NCBI GenBank assembly: GCA_016712625.1 | Contig: JADJQQ010000004.1 | Location: forward strand, 620,001-684,000 | Origin: Candidatus Competibacteraceae bacterium | Lineage (GTDB): Bacteria; Pseudomonadota; Gammaproteobacteria; Competibacterales; Competibacteraceae | Length of the DNA stretch: 64,000 bases | Reading direction: 5' to 3' | Shown here: in pieces, positions 52,828-61,682 of the stretch | Layout of the letters: each line of letters begins with the position of its first letter | How positions within the stretch are numbered: the first letter of the stretch is position 1 | The notes under the pieces: generated by a model | Told to the model about the DNA's origin: nothing | The model's input: the letters and a program-made list of their open reading frames with translations, nothing else | Database searches by the model: none | Position numbers and translations under genes: made by a program

Positions 52828-54123
52828 TTATTCTCCCCGTTCGCGGGCAATCGCCCGATAGCCGATGTCGGCGCGGTAAAAAGCACCGTCCCAATGTACC
52901 CGCTTAGCCAAGCGGTAGGCGCGGCTTTGCGCTTCCGCCACCGTGCCGCCGAGCGCGGTCGCGCACAACACCCGCCCGCCATGCGTCACCACCTCGCCGC
53001 CTTGCGCCTGCGCCGTTCCGGCGTGAAACAGCTTAGCGTCAGCATCCGGTTCGTCGTCACGCGGCAACCCGCTGATCACATCGCCCTTGCGATACGCGCC
53101 GGGATAGCCCGCAGCGGCCATTACGACCCCCAACGCCGGCCGGGAATCCCAGTCCGCTTGGACTTGATCTAATCGACCGTCTAGCGCCGCCTCGCATAAG
53201 TCCACCAAATCCGAGCGCAAGCGCAGGATCAAGGGTTGCGTTTCAGGATCGCCCAACCGACAGTTGTATTCCAATACCTTGGGGCCATCGGCGGTGATCA
53301 TCAAGCCGGCATAGAGGAAACCGACGTAACGGCAACCTTCCGCCGCCATGCCGCGCACGGTCGGTTCGATCACTTCCGCCATGACACGCGGGTGCAATTC
53401 CGGCGTCACCACCGGGGCGGGCGAATACGCACCCATGCCGCCGGTGTTGGGGCCCTGGTCGCCATCGTCGCGCGCCTTGTGATCCTGCGAGGACGCAAAC
53501 GGCAGAATATGCGCGCCATCGGTCATCACAATGAAGCTGGCTTCCTCGCCATACAAGAACTCCTCGACCACGACTCGCCGGCCGGCCTCGCCAAAATCCG
53601 AGCCGCTCAACATGCCGCGAACGGCGGCGATGGCTTCCAGTTCGCTCTGCGCCAGAATGACGCCTTTGCCGGCCGCTAATCCGTCCGCCTTGACCACCAT
53701 CGGCGCGCCCATTTCTCGGATAAAGGCTTCCGCCGCATCGGCGTTGGTAAAGCTTTGGTATCGGGCGGTCGGGATGCGATGGCGGGCCAAAAAATCCTTG
53801 GTGAAGGTCTTGGAGCCTTCCAGTTGCGCCGCCGCCTGGCTTGGCCCGAAACAGCGCAATCCCGCGTTGCCGAATAAATCAGTGATACCTAATACCAACG
53901 GAACTTCCGGCCCGATGATCGTGAGATCGACCTGATGGCCGCGCGCGAATTTGAGCAATTCCGGCAGATCGTCGGCGGTGATGCGGAGATTGGTGACTTT
54001 GGGTTCGCGGGCGGTTCCCGCGTTGCCCGGCGCGACATAGACATTGCGCACCCGACTGGATTGCGCCACCTTCCAGGCCAGCGCGTGTTCGCGGCCACCG
54101 CCGCCGACGATCAGGACATTCAT
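52828..54123 (-). CDS. purD: Phosphoribosylamine-glycine ligase
   Basis: Second enzyme of purine synthesis, joining glycine to phosphoribosylamine with ATP. The ATP-grasp fold is evident: VLIVGGGGREHALAWK at the N-terminus, GPEVPLVLGITD near 75, GMLSGSDFGEAGRRVVVEEF near 170 and LEYNCRLGDPETQ near 287. Length (431 aa) is standard. It starts 30 nt after purH and is followed after 5 nt by ubiU. All conserved blocks are present and uninterrupted. Confidence 0.97.
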   Translation of the reverse strand: MNVLIVGGGGREHALAWKVAQSSRVRNVYVAPGNAGTAREPKVTNLRITADDLPELLKFARGHQVDLTIIGPEVPLVLGITDLFGNAGLRCFGPSQAAAQLEGSKTFTKDFLARHRIPTARYQSFTNADAAEAFIREMGAPMVVKADGLAAGKGVILAQSELEAIAAVRGMLSGSDFGEAGRRVVVEEFLYGEEASFIVMTDGAHILPFASSQDHKARDDGDQGPNTGGMGAYSPAPVVTPELHPRVMAEVIEPTVRGMAAEGCRYVGFLYAGLMITADGPKVLEYNCRLGDPETQPLILRLRSDLVDLCEAALDGRLDQVQADWDSRPALGVVMAAAGYPGAYRKGDVISGLPRDDEPDADAKLFHAGTAQAQGGEVVTHGGRVLCATALGGTVAEAQSRAYRLAKRVHWDGAFYRADIGYRAIARERGE

Positions 54124-54153
54124 AATGGTCTTTTGCCTTTCCTGAATGAAAAC

Positions 54154-55734
54154 TCAGTGCCGGAAATGCCGCATTCCAGTAAATACCATGGCCATGCCGT
54201 GCTCGTTAGCGGCGGCGATGACCTCACTGTCGCGCATCGAGCCACCCGGTTGGATAACGGCGGTAATGCCGTATTCGGCGGCGAGATCAATCCCGTCGCG
54301 GAAGGGGAAGAAGGCATCCGAACCCATCGCCGCGCCTTGTAGCGACAGCTTTTCCTCGGCGGCTTTCATGGCGGCGATCCGCGCCGAAAACACCCGGCTC
54401 ATCTGCCCGGCGCCGACGCCGAGAATCATGCCGTCTTTCCCGTAAACGATGGCGTTGGACTTGACAAACTTCACCACCCGCCAAACGAACAGCAGATCGA
54501 CCAGTTCCTGCTCGCTGGGCTGGCGTTGGGTGACCACCTTCAAACCCGATTGCGTGACGTGACCCAAATCCCGATCCTGCACCAGCAAGCCGCCGGTGAC
54601 CCGCTTGTAGTCCCAACCCGCCGCGCGGTCGGCTCCCCAATCGCCGCACGCTAGCACCCGCACATTCTGCTTGCTGGCGGTCGCGGCCAAGGCTTCCGGT
54701 GTCACTTGCGGCGCGATGATGACCTCGACGAATTGCCGATCCACGATGACCTTGGCCGTCGCGCCGTCCAACGGTCGATTGAAGGCAATGATACCGCCGA
54801 AGGCCGAGGTTGGGTCGGCTTTATAGGCCCGCTCATAGGCGTCCAGAATGTTGGAACTGATCGCCACGCCGCAGGGGTTGGCGTGTTTGACGATCACGCA
54901 AGCCGGGGCGCTGAAGCTCTTGACGCACTCCAGGGCGGCGTCGGTATCAGCGACGTTGTTGTAGGATAATTCCTTGCCCTGGAGCTGCTTAGCGGTGGCG
55001 ATGCAGGCTTCCGCCGGAGCCGGTTCGACGTAAAACGCCGCGCCCTGATGCGGATTTTCGCCATAACGCATCGCCTGCGCCTTGCGAAACTGCACGCTGT
55101 AAGTGCGCGGAAACGGATCGCGCTCACCCTCGGCCTGGATGGAGCCGAGATAGTTAGCGATGGCCCCGTCATAGCGGCCCGTATGCTCGAACACCTTCAC
55201 CGCCAGATCGAAGCGGGTGGCGGCGCTGACCGCGCCGCTGTTGGCCTGCATCTCATCCAGTACCCGCTGGTAATCCCCCGCATCGGTAATCACCGTAACC
55301 GCCGCATGATTCTTGGCCGCTGCTCGCAGCATCGCCGGCCCGCCGATGTCGATATTTTCAATCGCGTCGGCCAGCGCGCAATTCGGTTTGGCAACCGTGG
55401 CTTCGAACGGATAAAGATTGACCACCAGCAAATCGATGGGCGGGATCTGATACTTGGCCATCGCTGCATCGTCCTCGCCGCGCCGACCGAGCAGGCCGCC
55501 ATGAATTTTCGGATGCAGGGTTTTAAGCCGGCCGTCCATCATTTCCGGAAAACCCGTGTAATCAGCGACTTCGACGACGGGCAGGCCACTGCCGGCCAGC
55601 AGCTTGGCGGTGCCGCCGGTGGAGAGGATTTCCACGCCTCGTTCGGCCAGGGCGCGGGCGAAATCGACGATGCCAGTCTTATCGGAAACACTCATCAGCG
55701 CGCGGCGGATGGGAACAGCGGAAGGTGCATTCAT
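54154..55734 (-). CDS. purH: Bifunctional AICAR transformylase / IMP cyclohydrolase
   Basis: Catalyses the last two steps of IMP synthesis. The N-terminal cyclohydrolase has RALMSVSDKTGIVDFA and LSTGGTAKLL. The C-terminal transformylase has MRYGENPHQGAAFY near residue 215, the catalytic Lys-His pair in VIVKHANPCGVA, and the terminal DGIDLAAEYGITAVIQPGGS. From the ATG at 55734 the product is 526 residues, the usual size; the longer frame to 55863 adds unrelated sequence. The ribosome binding site is weak. First gene of the purH-purD-ubiU-ubiV run. Confidence 0.97.
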   Translation of the reverse strand: MNAPSAVPIRRALMSVSDKTGIVDFARALAERGVEILSTGGTAKLLAGSGLPVVEVADYTGFPEMMDGRLKTLHPKIHGGLLGRRGEDDAAMAKYQIPPIDLLVVNLYPFEATVAKPNCALADAIENIDIGGPAMLRAAAKNHAAVTVITDAGDYQRVLDEMQANSGAVSAATRFDLAVKVFEHTGRYDGAIANYLGSIQAEGERDPFPRTYSVQFRKAQAMRYGENPHQGAAFYVEPAPAEACIATAKQLQGKELSYNNVADTDAALECVKSFSAPACVIVKHANPCGVAISSNILDAYERAYKADPTSAFGGIIAFNRPLDGATAKVIVDRQFVEVIIAPQVTPEALAATASKQNVRVLACGDWGADRAAGWDYKRVTGGLLVQDRDLGHVTQSGLKVVTQRQPSEQELVDLLFVWRVVKFVKSNAIVYGKDGMILGVGAGQMSRVFSARIAAMKAAEEKLSLQGAAMGSDAFFPFRDGIDLAAEYGITAVIQPGGSMRDSEVIAAANEHGMAMVFTGMRHFRH

Positions 55735-55792
55735 GCGCAAGCTCGTTAGGTCAAATATAGAGAGGTTACAAGGGTAGCTCGTGGGCGGCGAA

Positions 55793-56464
55793 TTAACGGC
55801 AATCAACCATCCGTTGGTATGGAACCGAAATACATATCGTGAAGCGATCCTTATCCGGGTCATATTGCATCAGTTCTCCGTTCTCCAAATCGTAATACCA
55901 GCCATACAGCCGCAAGGAACCTGCTTCGACCCGTTGCCGGATAAACGGGAACGTCATCAGGTTGGTCAGCGAAACTCGCACGCCGGCCCGCTCGCAAGCT
56001 CGCTGTTTGAATTCGCGACTGGCGTCCGGCCAGCGTTGCAACACCTCATCACGAGCGGGCGCGGCGATCTGCACCCAGGGCGCGATATAGCCTTCTCCTT
56101 CATTATTCGCCCCGTAACCTTCCAGAAGCGCATTAATACCACCGCAGCGCGAGTGCCCAAGGACAATGATGTTATCAACTTCCAGATTGCAAACGGCATA
56201 CTCCACGGCGGCGCTGGTGCCATGATAGCGGCCCCCCGTTTCGCACGGTGGAATCAAGTTGGCGACGTTGCGCACCACGAACATACTGCCTGGGGCGGCA
56301 TCCATCAAAATGGTAGGATCCACTCTGGAATCAATGCACCCGACCAGCAGAGTATGCGGTTTTTGCCCCTTCATCGCCAGTTGGTTATAGATCTCCCTAT
56401 TCGGCTCAAAATGCTTGACACGAAAACGCTGAAAGCCTTGCAACAACTCGTTGATGGTAGTCAT
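55793..56464 (-). CDS. can: Beta-class carbonic anhydrase
   Basis: Interconverts CO2 and bicarbonate. Zinc ligands and the catalytic dyad are in place: Cys43, Asp45-Ser-Arg47 (CIDSR), His104 and Cys107 (LGHSRCGG). The 223-residue length and the N-terminal INELLQGFQRFR fit the Can/CynT-type bacterial enzymes. Supplies bicarbonate for carboxylation, including reactions around PEP and purine synthesis. It is divergent from ycgL with a 74-bp spacer that must hold both promoters. Confidence 0.95.
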   Translation of the reverse strand: MTTINELLQGFQRFRVKHFEPNREIYNQLAMKGQKPHTLLVGCIDSRVDPTILMDAAPGSMFVVRNVANLIPPCETGGRYHGTSAAVEYAVCNLEVDNIIVLGHSRCGGINALLEGYGANNEGEGYIAPWVQIAAPARDEVLQRWPDASREFKQRACERAGVRVSLTNLMTFPFIRQRVEAGSLRLYGWYYDLENGELMQYDPDKDRFTICISVPYQRMVDCR

Positions 56465-56538
56465 AACCCACTACTCTATTGGTATAAATCCACGTTGCAT
56501 TATACCCTCTCATCCACAAACTTCGCTGGAGAGATTTG

Positions 56539-56805
56539 ATGCAGTGCGCCATCTATAAAAGTCGGAAAAAACAGGATACTTATCTCTACCTCGCCACCAA
56601 GGATGATTTCTCCCACGTTCCCGAAAGCCTGCTGAAACTCATCGGGGAACCGGTTCATGTGATGGATTTAGAGTTGTCGTCAGAGCGCAAACTGGCGCAA
56701 GAGGATACGGTGGAAGTCCTGCAAAATCTGCAGGAGCGCGGCTGGCATTTGCAGATGCCGCGCCAGGAAGAGTGGCCAAGCTTCAAGTCGCAACCCAAGC
56801 ATTAA
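56539..56805 (+). CDS. ycgL: YcgL-domain protein
   Basis: A small cytoplasmic protein of 88 residues. It matches the E. coli YcgL pattern: MQCAIYKSRKKQDTYLYLAT at the N-terminus, DDFSHVPESLLKLIG, and a C-terminal LQERGWHLQMP. The ATG at 56539 follows GGAGAG; a TTG one codon upstream is an alternative. The function of the family is not established. It lies 19 nt before the aminotransferase gene and may be co-transcribed. Confidence 0.87.
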   Translation: MQCAIYKSRKKQDTYLYLATKDDFSHVPESLLKLIGEPVHVMDLELSSERKLAQEDTVEVLQNLQERGWHLQMPRQEEWPSFKSQPKH

Positions 56806-56824
56806 ACCTTACGGAATTCATCGC

Positions 56825-58021
56825 ATGTTCTCCGAGCGCATCGACCGCCTGACCAGTTCCCTGATTCGGGAATTGCTTGCCCTTACCCAAAAACCGGACA
56901 TTATTTCCTTCGCCGGCGGCTTGCCCGCCCGCGAAGCGATGCCAGCACTGGATTTGAGCGATTTACCGCCGGATTTGAGCCAATACGGCACCACGGACGG
57001 CGAGCCGGAATTGCGCGCCGCCATCGCGGCGCAATTGATTGGCCTTGGCCTACGCTGCAAACCAGAACAAATTTTGGTAACCAGCGGTTCACAGCAGGGG
57101 ATCGATCTGGCATCCAAGCTGTACATCGACCCCGGCACACCGGTCGCGGTCGAAGCGCCGAGCTATCTGGCGGCGCTCCAATCGTTTCGGCTCTTCGGCG
57201 CTCGTTTCGAGGAATTGCCGCTGGCGGCTAACGGCATCGACCCAGACCAGTTACGGCAAATCATCCAGCGCCACCGACCGGCTCTCGTTTATCTGATTCC
57301 CACCTTCCAAAATCCTGCCGGCGCCTGTTACGACGAAGCGACTCGTGCCGCCGTCGCCACCGTATTGCGCGAGACCGGTACGCCTTTGCTGGAAGATGAA
57401 CCGTATCGCGACTTGGTCTACGAGCCGGTGGACCGAACCCCGCTGTGCGCTCGCTTCAGCGAAAAAGAGACCTGGATGTACATGGGCACCTTTTCCAAAA
57501 CCGGCATCCCGGGCCTACGGGTCGGCTATATCGCCGCCTCGCAGAACGTCCACCCTTATCTGGTGCGGCTCAAGCAGTCCACCGATCTGCACACCAATCG
57601 CATCGGCCAATGGTGGTGCGCCCGTTTGTTGAATTCCGCCGAGTATCCCGCCCACTTGGAACGGCTGCGAAACTTCTATCGGGAGCGACGCGACGCCATG
57701 CAGGAGGCGCTAACCCGCCACTTCGGCGAACTGGCGGAATGGGTGACACCGCATGGCGGCTTGTTCTTCTGGGTACAATTAAAAGATGGGGGCGATACCC
57801 GCGCCCTACTCGTTCGCGCATTGGAACGCAAGGTTGCCTTCATGCCCGGCGAGGCGTTCTTTGCCAGCACTAACGCCCAGCATGGGGCTTTCATGCGCCT
57901 TAACTTCAGTCACGCCACGCCCGATCAATTGGAGCGCGGCATGGCGGTGCTGGCTGAGGTGATCCGGGAAGAGCGCGGGCGAGCCAAAGCGGAGAGCAGC
58001 GCTGAGGTTATAACGATTTAG
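56825..58021 (+). CDS. PLP-dependent aminotransferase, fold type I
   Basis: A 398-residue class I/II aminotransferase. The PLP-binding Lys is in GTFSKTGIPGLRVGYI. Other blocks are ISFAGGLPAREAMP near residue 28, LVTSGSQQGIDLASKLYID near 82 (phosphate cup), YLIPTFQNPAGACYDE near 158 and EDEPYRDLVYE near 192. It resembles the 2-aminoadipate/valine-pyruvate group (LysN-like), without the GntR domain of MocR regulators. The amino donor cannot be told from the sequence. A stem-loop follows the stop. Confidence 0.88.
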   Translation: MFSERIDRLTSSLIRELLALTQKPDIISFAGGLPAREAMPALDLSDLPPDLSQYGTTDGEPELRAAIAAQLIGLGLRCKPEQILVTSGSQQGIDLASKLYIDPGTPVAVEAPSYLAALQSFRLFGARFEELPLAANGIDPDQLRQIIQRHRPALVYLIPTFQNPAGACYDEATRAAVATVLRETGTPLLEDEPYRDLVYEPVDRTPLCARFSEKETWMYMGTFSKTGIPGLRVGYIAASQNVHPYLVRLKQSTDLHTNRIGQWWCARLLNSAEYPAHLERLRNFYRERRDAMQEALTRHFGELAEWVTPHGGLFFWVQLKDGGDTRALLVRALERKVAFMPGEAFFASTNAQHGAFMRLNFSHATPDQLERGMAVLAEVIREERGRAKAESSAEVITI

Positions 58022-58040
58022 GGCAACTGTTCGGCATCGT

Positions 58041-58073
58041 CGCGAGGTGAGCGCCACTGACGCCCACCTCGCG
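58041..58073. terminator. Stem-loop between convergent aminotransferase and corA-like genes
   Basis: Arms CGCGAGGTG (58041-58049) and CACCTCGCG (58065-58073) form a perfect 9-bp stem, with additional inner pairing. It lies 19 nt after the aminotransferase stop and 43 nt before the convergent corA-like end. No U-tract is present, so it may pause or protect transcripts rather than terminate efficiently. Confidence 0.45.
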
Positions 58074-58116
58074 GAAACAGCCTAGCCATCAACCAGTAAC
58101 GGCGCGTCAACCGCCG

Positions 58117-59817
58117 TCACAAATGCTCCGGCCTGTGGCGAGGTTTGCGCAATACTTTAAATAGAATCGCAAATTTTTCTCGCCAGCTCAGGCGTTCGTC
58201 CGACAAGGCTTCCAGAAAATCCGACAATGCCTTGGATTTGGTGACGGCATAGATCACCAACAAAACGCTGGGACTAATGACTCCAAGCAGAATGAGCGCC
58301 TTGAGCCAAATCGGATTGTCGGCCTCATCGAAAATGTTCATGCCGAGGAAACCGGTGGCCACGGTCGCGATCAGCCCCAATGTGGTCACCACAGTCAATC
58401 GCACGACCGTATTGGCTTGGCGCCGTAACCCATCACTGTCCAAATAGGCGTTCATTTCCTTCACCGCCGCACTGACATCTTGATAAATCCGGTCGGTCTC
58501 TAAATGGTTGGTCAGCATTCGGAACAGATCGCGCGCTTGCGCTTGATTGGACACTTCATGGAACCAATAGCGATGGGTAAATCGAAGAAATGTTTCCATG
58601 ATTCGGCGGATTTCGCGCTTGAAGGTCTTGACCGACTCCATATCCCGAATATCGAGCTGACTGATCGCGATCACTAGCCATTCCGAAAACAACATCAAAG
58701 TAGCCTTATGAAAATGGGCGATCAAATTAACGAGAAAATATTGGTGGCGAAACTGACCAAGCAGTCCGGTATTCGGGTCGGCAAAAAAGCGTTGGCTCGC
58801 TTTGCCAACAATAACGAAGGAATGTCCACAACAAAGATAGCGACTGCTCAATTCCTCATTCGAAGGGTCCCAGAATTTGTCATAACAATAATCCCGCTCA
58901 AAATGTGCCAGCTCTGCTTCCGAATACGGCAGGGTGTCCGATGAACCCGCCTTGGTAATCAACGCCAATCGAGCGAAGTCGCCGCGCGTCAACGTCTGAG
59001 GCTCATTGAAGCTGAGATAAGCCAGTAACGGCATTCGATGGTATTCGATCTGACGATAACGGATCACGCCTTCTTGATCGGAATGATAGAGGGCCAGGGG
59101 CCGCAACAAAAATTCCCAGTGCGTGGCGATGGTCGGGGAGCGGTGCTGGCAGACAAATTGGAGATATTTTCGTCGATTTTCGTAGTCAGATACCGCGAGC
59201 ACTTCACCCGCCCCGGAGAGCCATTCTACCCGATAGGGGCATTGGCCACCCTGGCCGTTCGCCTCCCAAAATCCCGGGTAAGTTCGCCCCACTTTAAAGA
59301 GCACATCTTCAGCCAACAATAACGGAATATCGTTGGCGAAGAACTCTATTGCCAAAATGACGATATCGAGATCATAAAAGAAATGCAGATCGGCGTGAGC
59401 GACTTGAAATAATAGTGGCGGCATTCCTTGATCGAGAATAACGCGCATCTGAGCAATATCGCGGCGGCGGAATACCCTAATGGGCGATTTGCCATAACCG
59501 GCATGGCCTTCGCGACCGGCCCCTTCACCGTACAAGAAGCGCTGTACATAAGGGAGGAAGGTAATGAATTCTTTATAGTGGCGCTCCTGAAAGTCGTCCG
59601 GATCGCCAAATTCGTCATCAACTTCCCGCCAAGGACACGCATCTCCGAGCACTTCCAGCAGTTCCCAATATTTCGAGATGTGCGGTTCTCGTACATGGGC
59701 GTGCATCAACTGCAAAGGCCACAACAGGATTTGTCGAAAATGACGAACAATGGGAGAAGGGCTTTGCGTGGCTTGGTTCACAACGATGAATGCTCGCTTG
59801 TTCCGTGGTGGAGTCAA
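58117..59817 (-). CDS. CorA-like divalent-cation transporter with long N-terminal domain
   Basis: A 566-residue protein with two C-terminal membrane helices (about 466-490 and 500-520). Between them is the family-defining GMN in TGFLGMNIF, at the expected place though without the usual preceding Tyr. The N-terminal cytoplasmic domain is about 460 residues, far longer than the roughly 240 of CorA, and includes Cys-rich, aromatic-rich parts (SSRYLCCGHSF). A long helix leads into the pore (MNAYLDSDGLRRQANTVVRL). Substrate is probably Mg2+ or another divalent metal; the long N-terminus suggests specialised regulation. It is monocistronic. Confidence 0.78.
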   Translation of the reverse strand: MTPPRNKRAFIVVNQATQSPSPIVRHFRQILLWPLQLMHAHVREPHISKYWELLEVLGDACPWREVDDEFGDPDDFQERHYKEFITFLPYVQRFLYGEGAGREGHAGYGKSPIRVFRRRDIAQMRVILDQGMPPLLFQVAHADLHFFYDLDIVILAIEFFANDIPLLLAEDVLFKVGRTYPGFWEANGQGGQCPYRVEWLSGAGEVLAVSDYENRRKYLQFVCQHRSPTIATHWEFLLRPLALYHSDQEGVIRYRQIEYHRMPLLAYLSFNEPQTLTRGDFARLALITKAGSSDTLPYSEAELAHFERDYCYDKFWDPSNEELSSRYLCCGHSFVIVGKASQRFFADPNTGLLGQFRHQYFLVNLIAHFHKATLMLFSEWLVIAISQLDIRDMESVKTFKREIRRIMETFLRFTHRYWFHEVSNQAQARDLFRMLTNHLETDRIYQDVSAAVKEMNAYLDSDGLRRQANTVVRLTVVTTLGLIATVATGFLGMNIFDEADNPIWLKALILLGVISPSVLLVIYAVTKSKALSDFLEALSDERLSWREKFAILFKVLRKPRHRPEHL

Positions 59818-59950
59818 GGTTCTTGGAAATTTTCTAGCTAACGCAAAATTGCAAAATTAATGTTACTTTTTTGCCTATTTTACCCCTCGAAAGCCCTGAT
59901 TGCGATGGATAGAAGGGTCCGCTAACCATCCTATCCACCGATCGAATTTC

Positions 59951-61465
59951 TTAAGCCTCCACCACCGGAATCTTACCAATCTTGGCTTGCCATTCTTTTG
60001 GCCCGGTCTTGTGGACGCTGGACCCTTTGGCATCGACCGCGACTGTTACTGGCATATCCTTGACTTCAAACTCGTAAATCGCTTCCATCCCAAGATCCTC
60101 GAACGCCAGCACCTTGGCCGTCTTGATCGCCTTGGAGACCAAGTAAGCCGCGCCGCCAACCGCCATTAAATACACCGCTTGGTTATCCTTGATCGCGTCG
60201 ATGGCGCTCGGGCCGCGCTCGGCCTTGCCGACCATCCCCAACAGACCGGTTTGTTCCAGCATCTGCCGGGTAAATTTATCCATTCGAGTCGCGGTGGTGG
60301 GGCCAGCCGGGCCAACCACTTCGTCGCGCACCGGATCAACTGGGCCGACGTAGTAAATGAAGCGATTGGTAAAATCGACCGGCAACTTCTCGCCACGATT
60401 CAACATATCGGTCATTCGCTTGTGAGCGGCGTCACGACCAGTCAGCAACTTGCCGTTGAGCAGCAGCACCTCGCCGGGTTTCCAGCTAGCCACTTCCTCT
60501 CGTGAGACGGTGGCCAGATCCACCCGTCGGGCATTCGTCGGCGCATAGGTCAGCTTCGGCCAGTCGTCCAAGCTTGGCGGCTCCAATTTGGCCGGGCCGC
60601 TGCCATCGAGATGAAAATGCACATGGCGGGTCGCCGCGCAGTTTGGCACCATCGCAATTGGCAAATTAGCGGCGTGCGTCGGGTAATCCAGCACCTTCAC
60701 ATCGAGCACCGTGGTCAAGCCGCCGAGACCTTGCGCGCCAATGCCTAGCGCATTTACCTTGTCATACAATTCGATCCGCAGCTCCTCGGCGCGACTGTTG
60801 GGTCCGCGCGCGATCAATTCCTGAATATCGACTGGCGCCATTAAGGATTCCTTGGCCAGCATGAAGGCTTTCTCTGGCGTACCGCCAATACCGACGCCGA
60901 GAATGCCGGGCGGACACCAACCAGCGCCCATCAGGGGTACAGTCTTCAATACCCAATCCACTAGATCATCAGAGGGGTTGAGCATGGCGAACTTGGATTT
61001 AGCTTCAGAACCGCCGCCCTTGGCGGCACAAATCACTTCGACATGGTGGCCGGGGACGATTTCGTAATGGACCACCGCCGGAGTGTTATCCTTGGAATTT
61101 TGGCGCTTGCCCGCCGGATCGCGCAGCACCGAGGCCCGTAGCTTGTTATCGGGATTCAGATAGGCGCGGCGCACGCCCTCGTCGACCATTTCCTGCACCG
61201 ACAGCTTGGCGTCCCAATGGACGTCCATGCCGACCTTAAGGAATACCAACGCGATCCCGGTATCCTGACAGATCGGACGATGACCCTCGGCGCACATCCG
61301 TGAGTTGATCAGAATTTGGGCGATGGCGTCCTTGGCGGCTGGACTTTGTTCGCGCTCGTAGGCTTGCGCCAGCGCCTTGATGTAATCGACCGGATGGTAA
61401 TAACTGATGTACTGGAAGGCGTCCGCAATGCTTTGAATGAAATCTTCTTGACGGATAGTGGTCAT
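59951..61465 (-). CDS. fumA: Fumarate hydratase class I, iron-sulfur
   Basis: Interconverts fumarate and malate. The long 4Fe-4S type is shown by 504 residues, with cluster-ligating cysteines in RPICQDTGIALV (near 66), ATRHVHF/PNCAATR (near 282) and others. Blocks include EVICAAKGGGSEAKSKFAML and LHKTGPKEW-like SVHKTGPKEWQAKIG at the C-terminus, belonging to the beta subunit half. Both halves are fused as in E. coli FumA/FumB. The ATG at 61465 follows GGGAG; the preceding in-frame GTG is less likely. It is divergent from maeB, which uses its product malate. The symbol is by class only. Confidence 0.95.
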   Translation of the reverse strand: MTTIRQEDFIQSIADAFQYISYYHPVDYIKALAQAYEREQSPAAKDAIAQILINSRMCAEGHRPICQDTGIALVFLKVGMDVHWDAKLSVQEMVDEGVRRAYLNPDNKLRASVLRDPAGKRQNSKDNTPAVVHYEIVPGHHVEVICAAKGGGSEAKSKFAMLNPSDDLVDWVLKTVPLMGAGWCPPGILGVGIGGTPEKAFMLAKESLMAPVDIQELIARGPNSRAEELRIELYDKVNALGIGAQGLGGLTTVLDVKVLDYPTHAANLPIAMVPNCAATRHVHFHLDGSGPAKLEPPSLDDWPKLTYAPTNARRVDLATVSREEVASWKPGEVLLLNGKLLTGRDAAHKRMTDMLNRGEKLPVDFTNRFIYYVGPVDPVRDEVVGPAGPTTATRMDKFTRQMLEQTGLLGMVGKAERGPSAIDAIKDNQAVYLMAVGGAAYLVSKAIKTAKVLAFEDLGMEAIYEFEVKDMPVTVAVDAKGSSVHKTGPKEWQAKIGKIPVVEA

Positions 61466-61682
61466 GGTATCTCCCACAGGCGAGGAATCAGGCGCGGTTT
61501 TGCGCCTGGAAAGGTAATGACGCCCACCATTTTACCGCATTCCCGCCGTTCAGGCGGTGCCCGCGCCAATCACGCTCAGATGATGAATTGCTACACTTTA
61601 AAGTGATCGGTCTGCGAGATCATGCTGGTCTATCTTAGTTTAAGACCGAACCCCAAGCCCAACTTCAAGGAACTGTTCCAAC

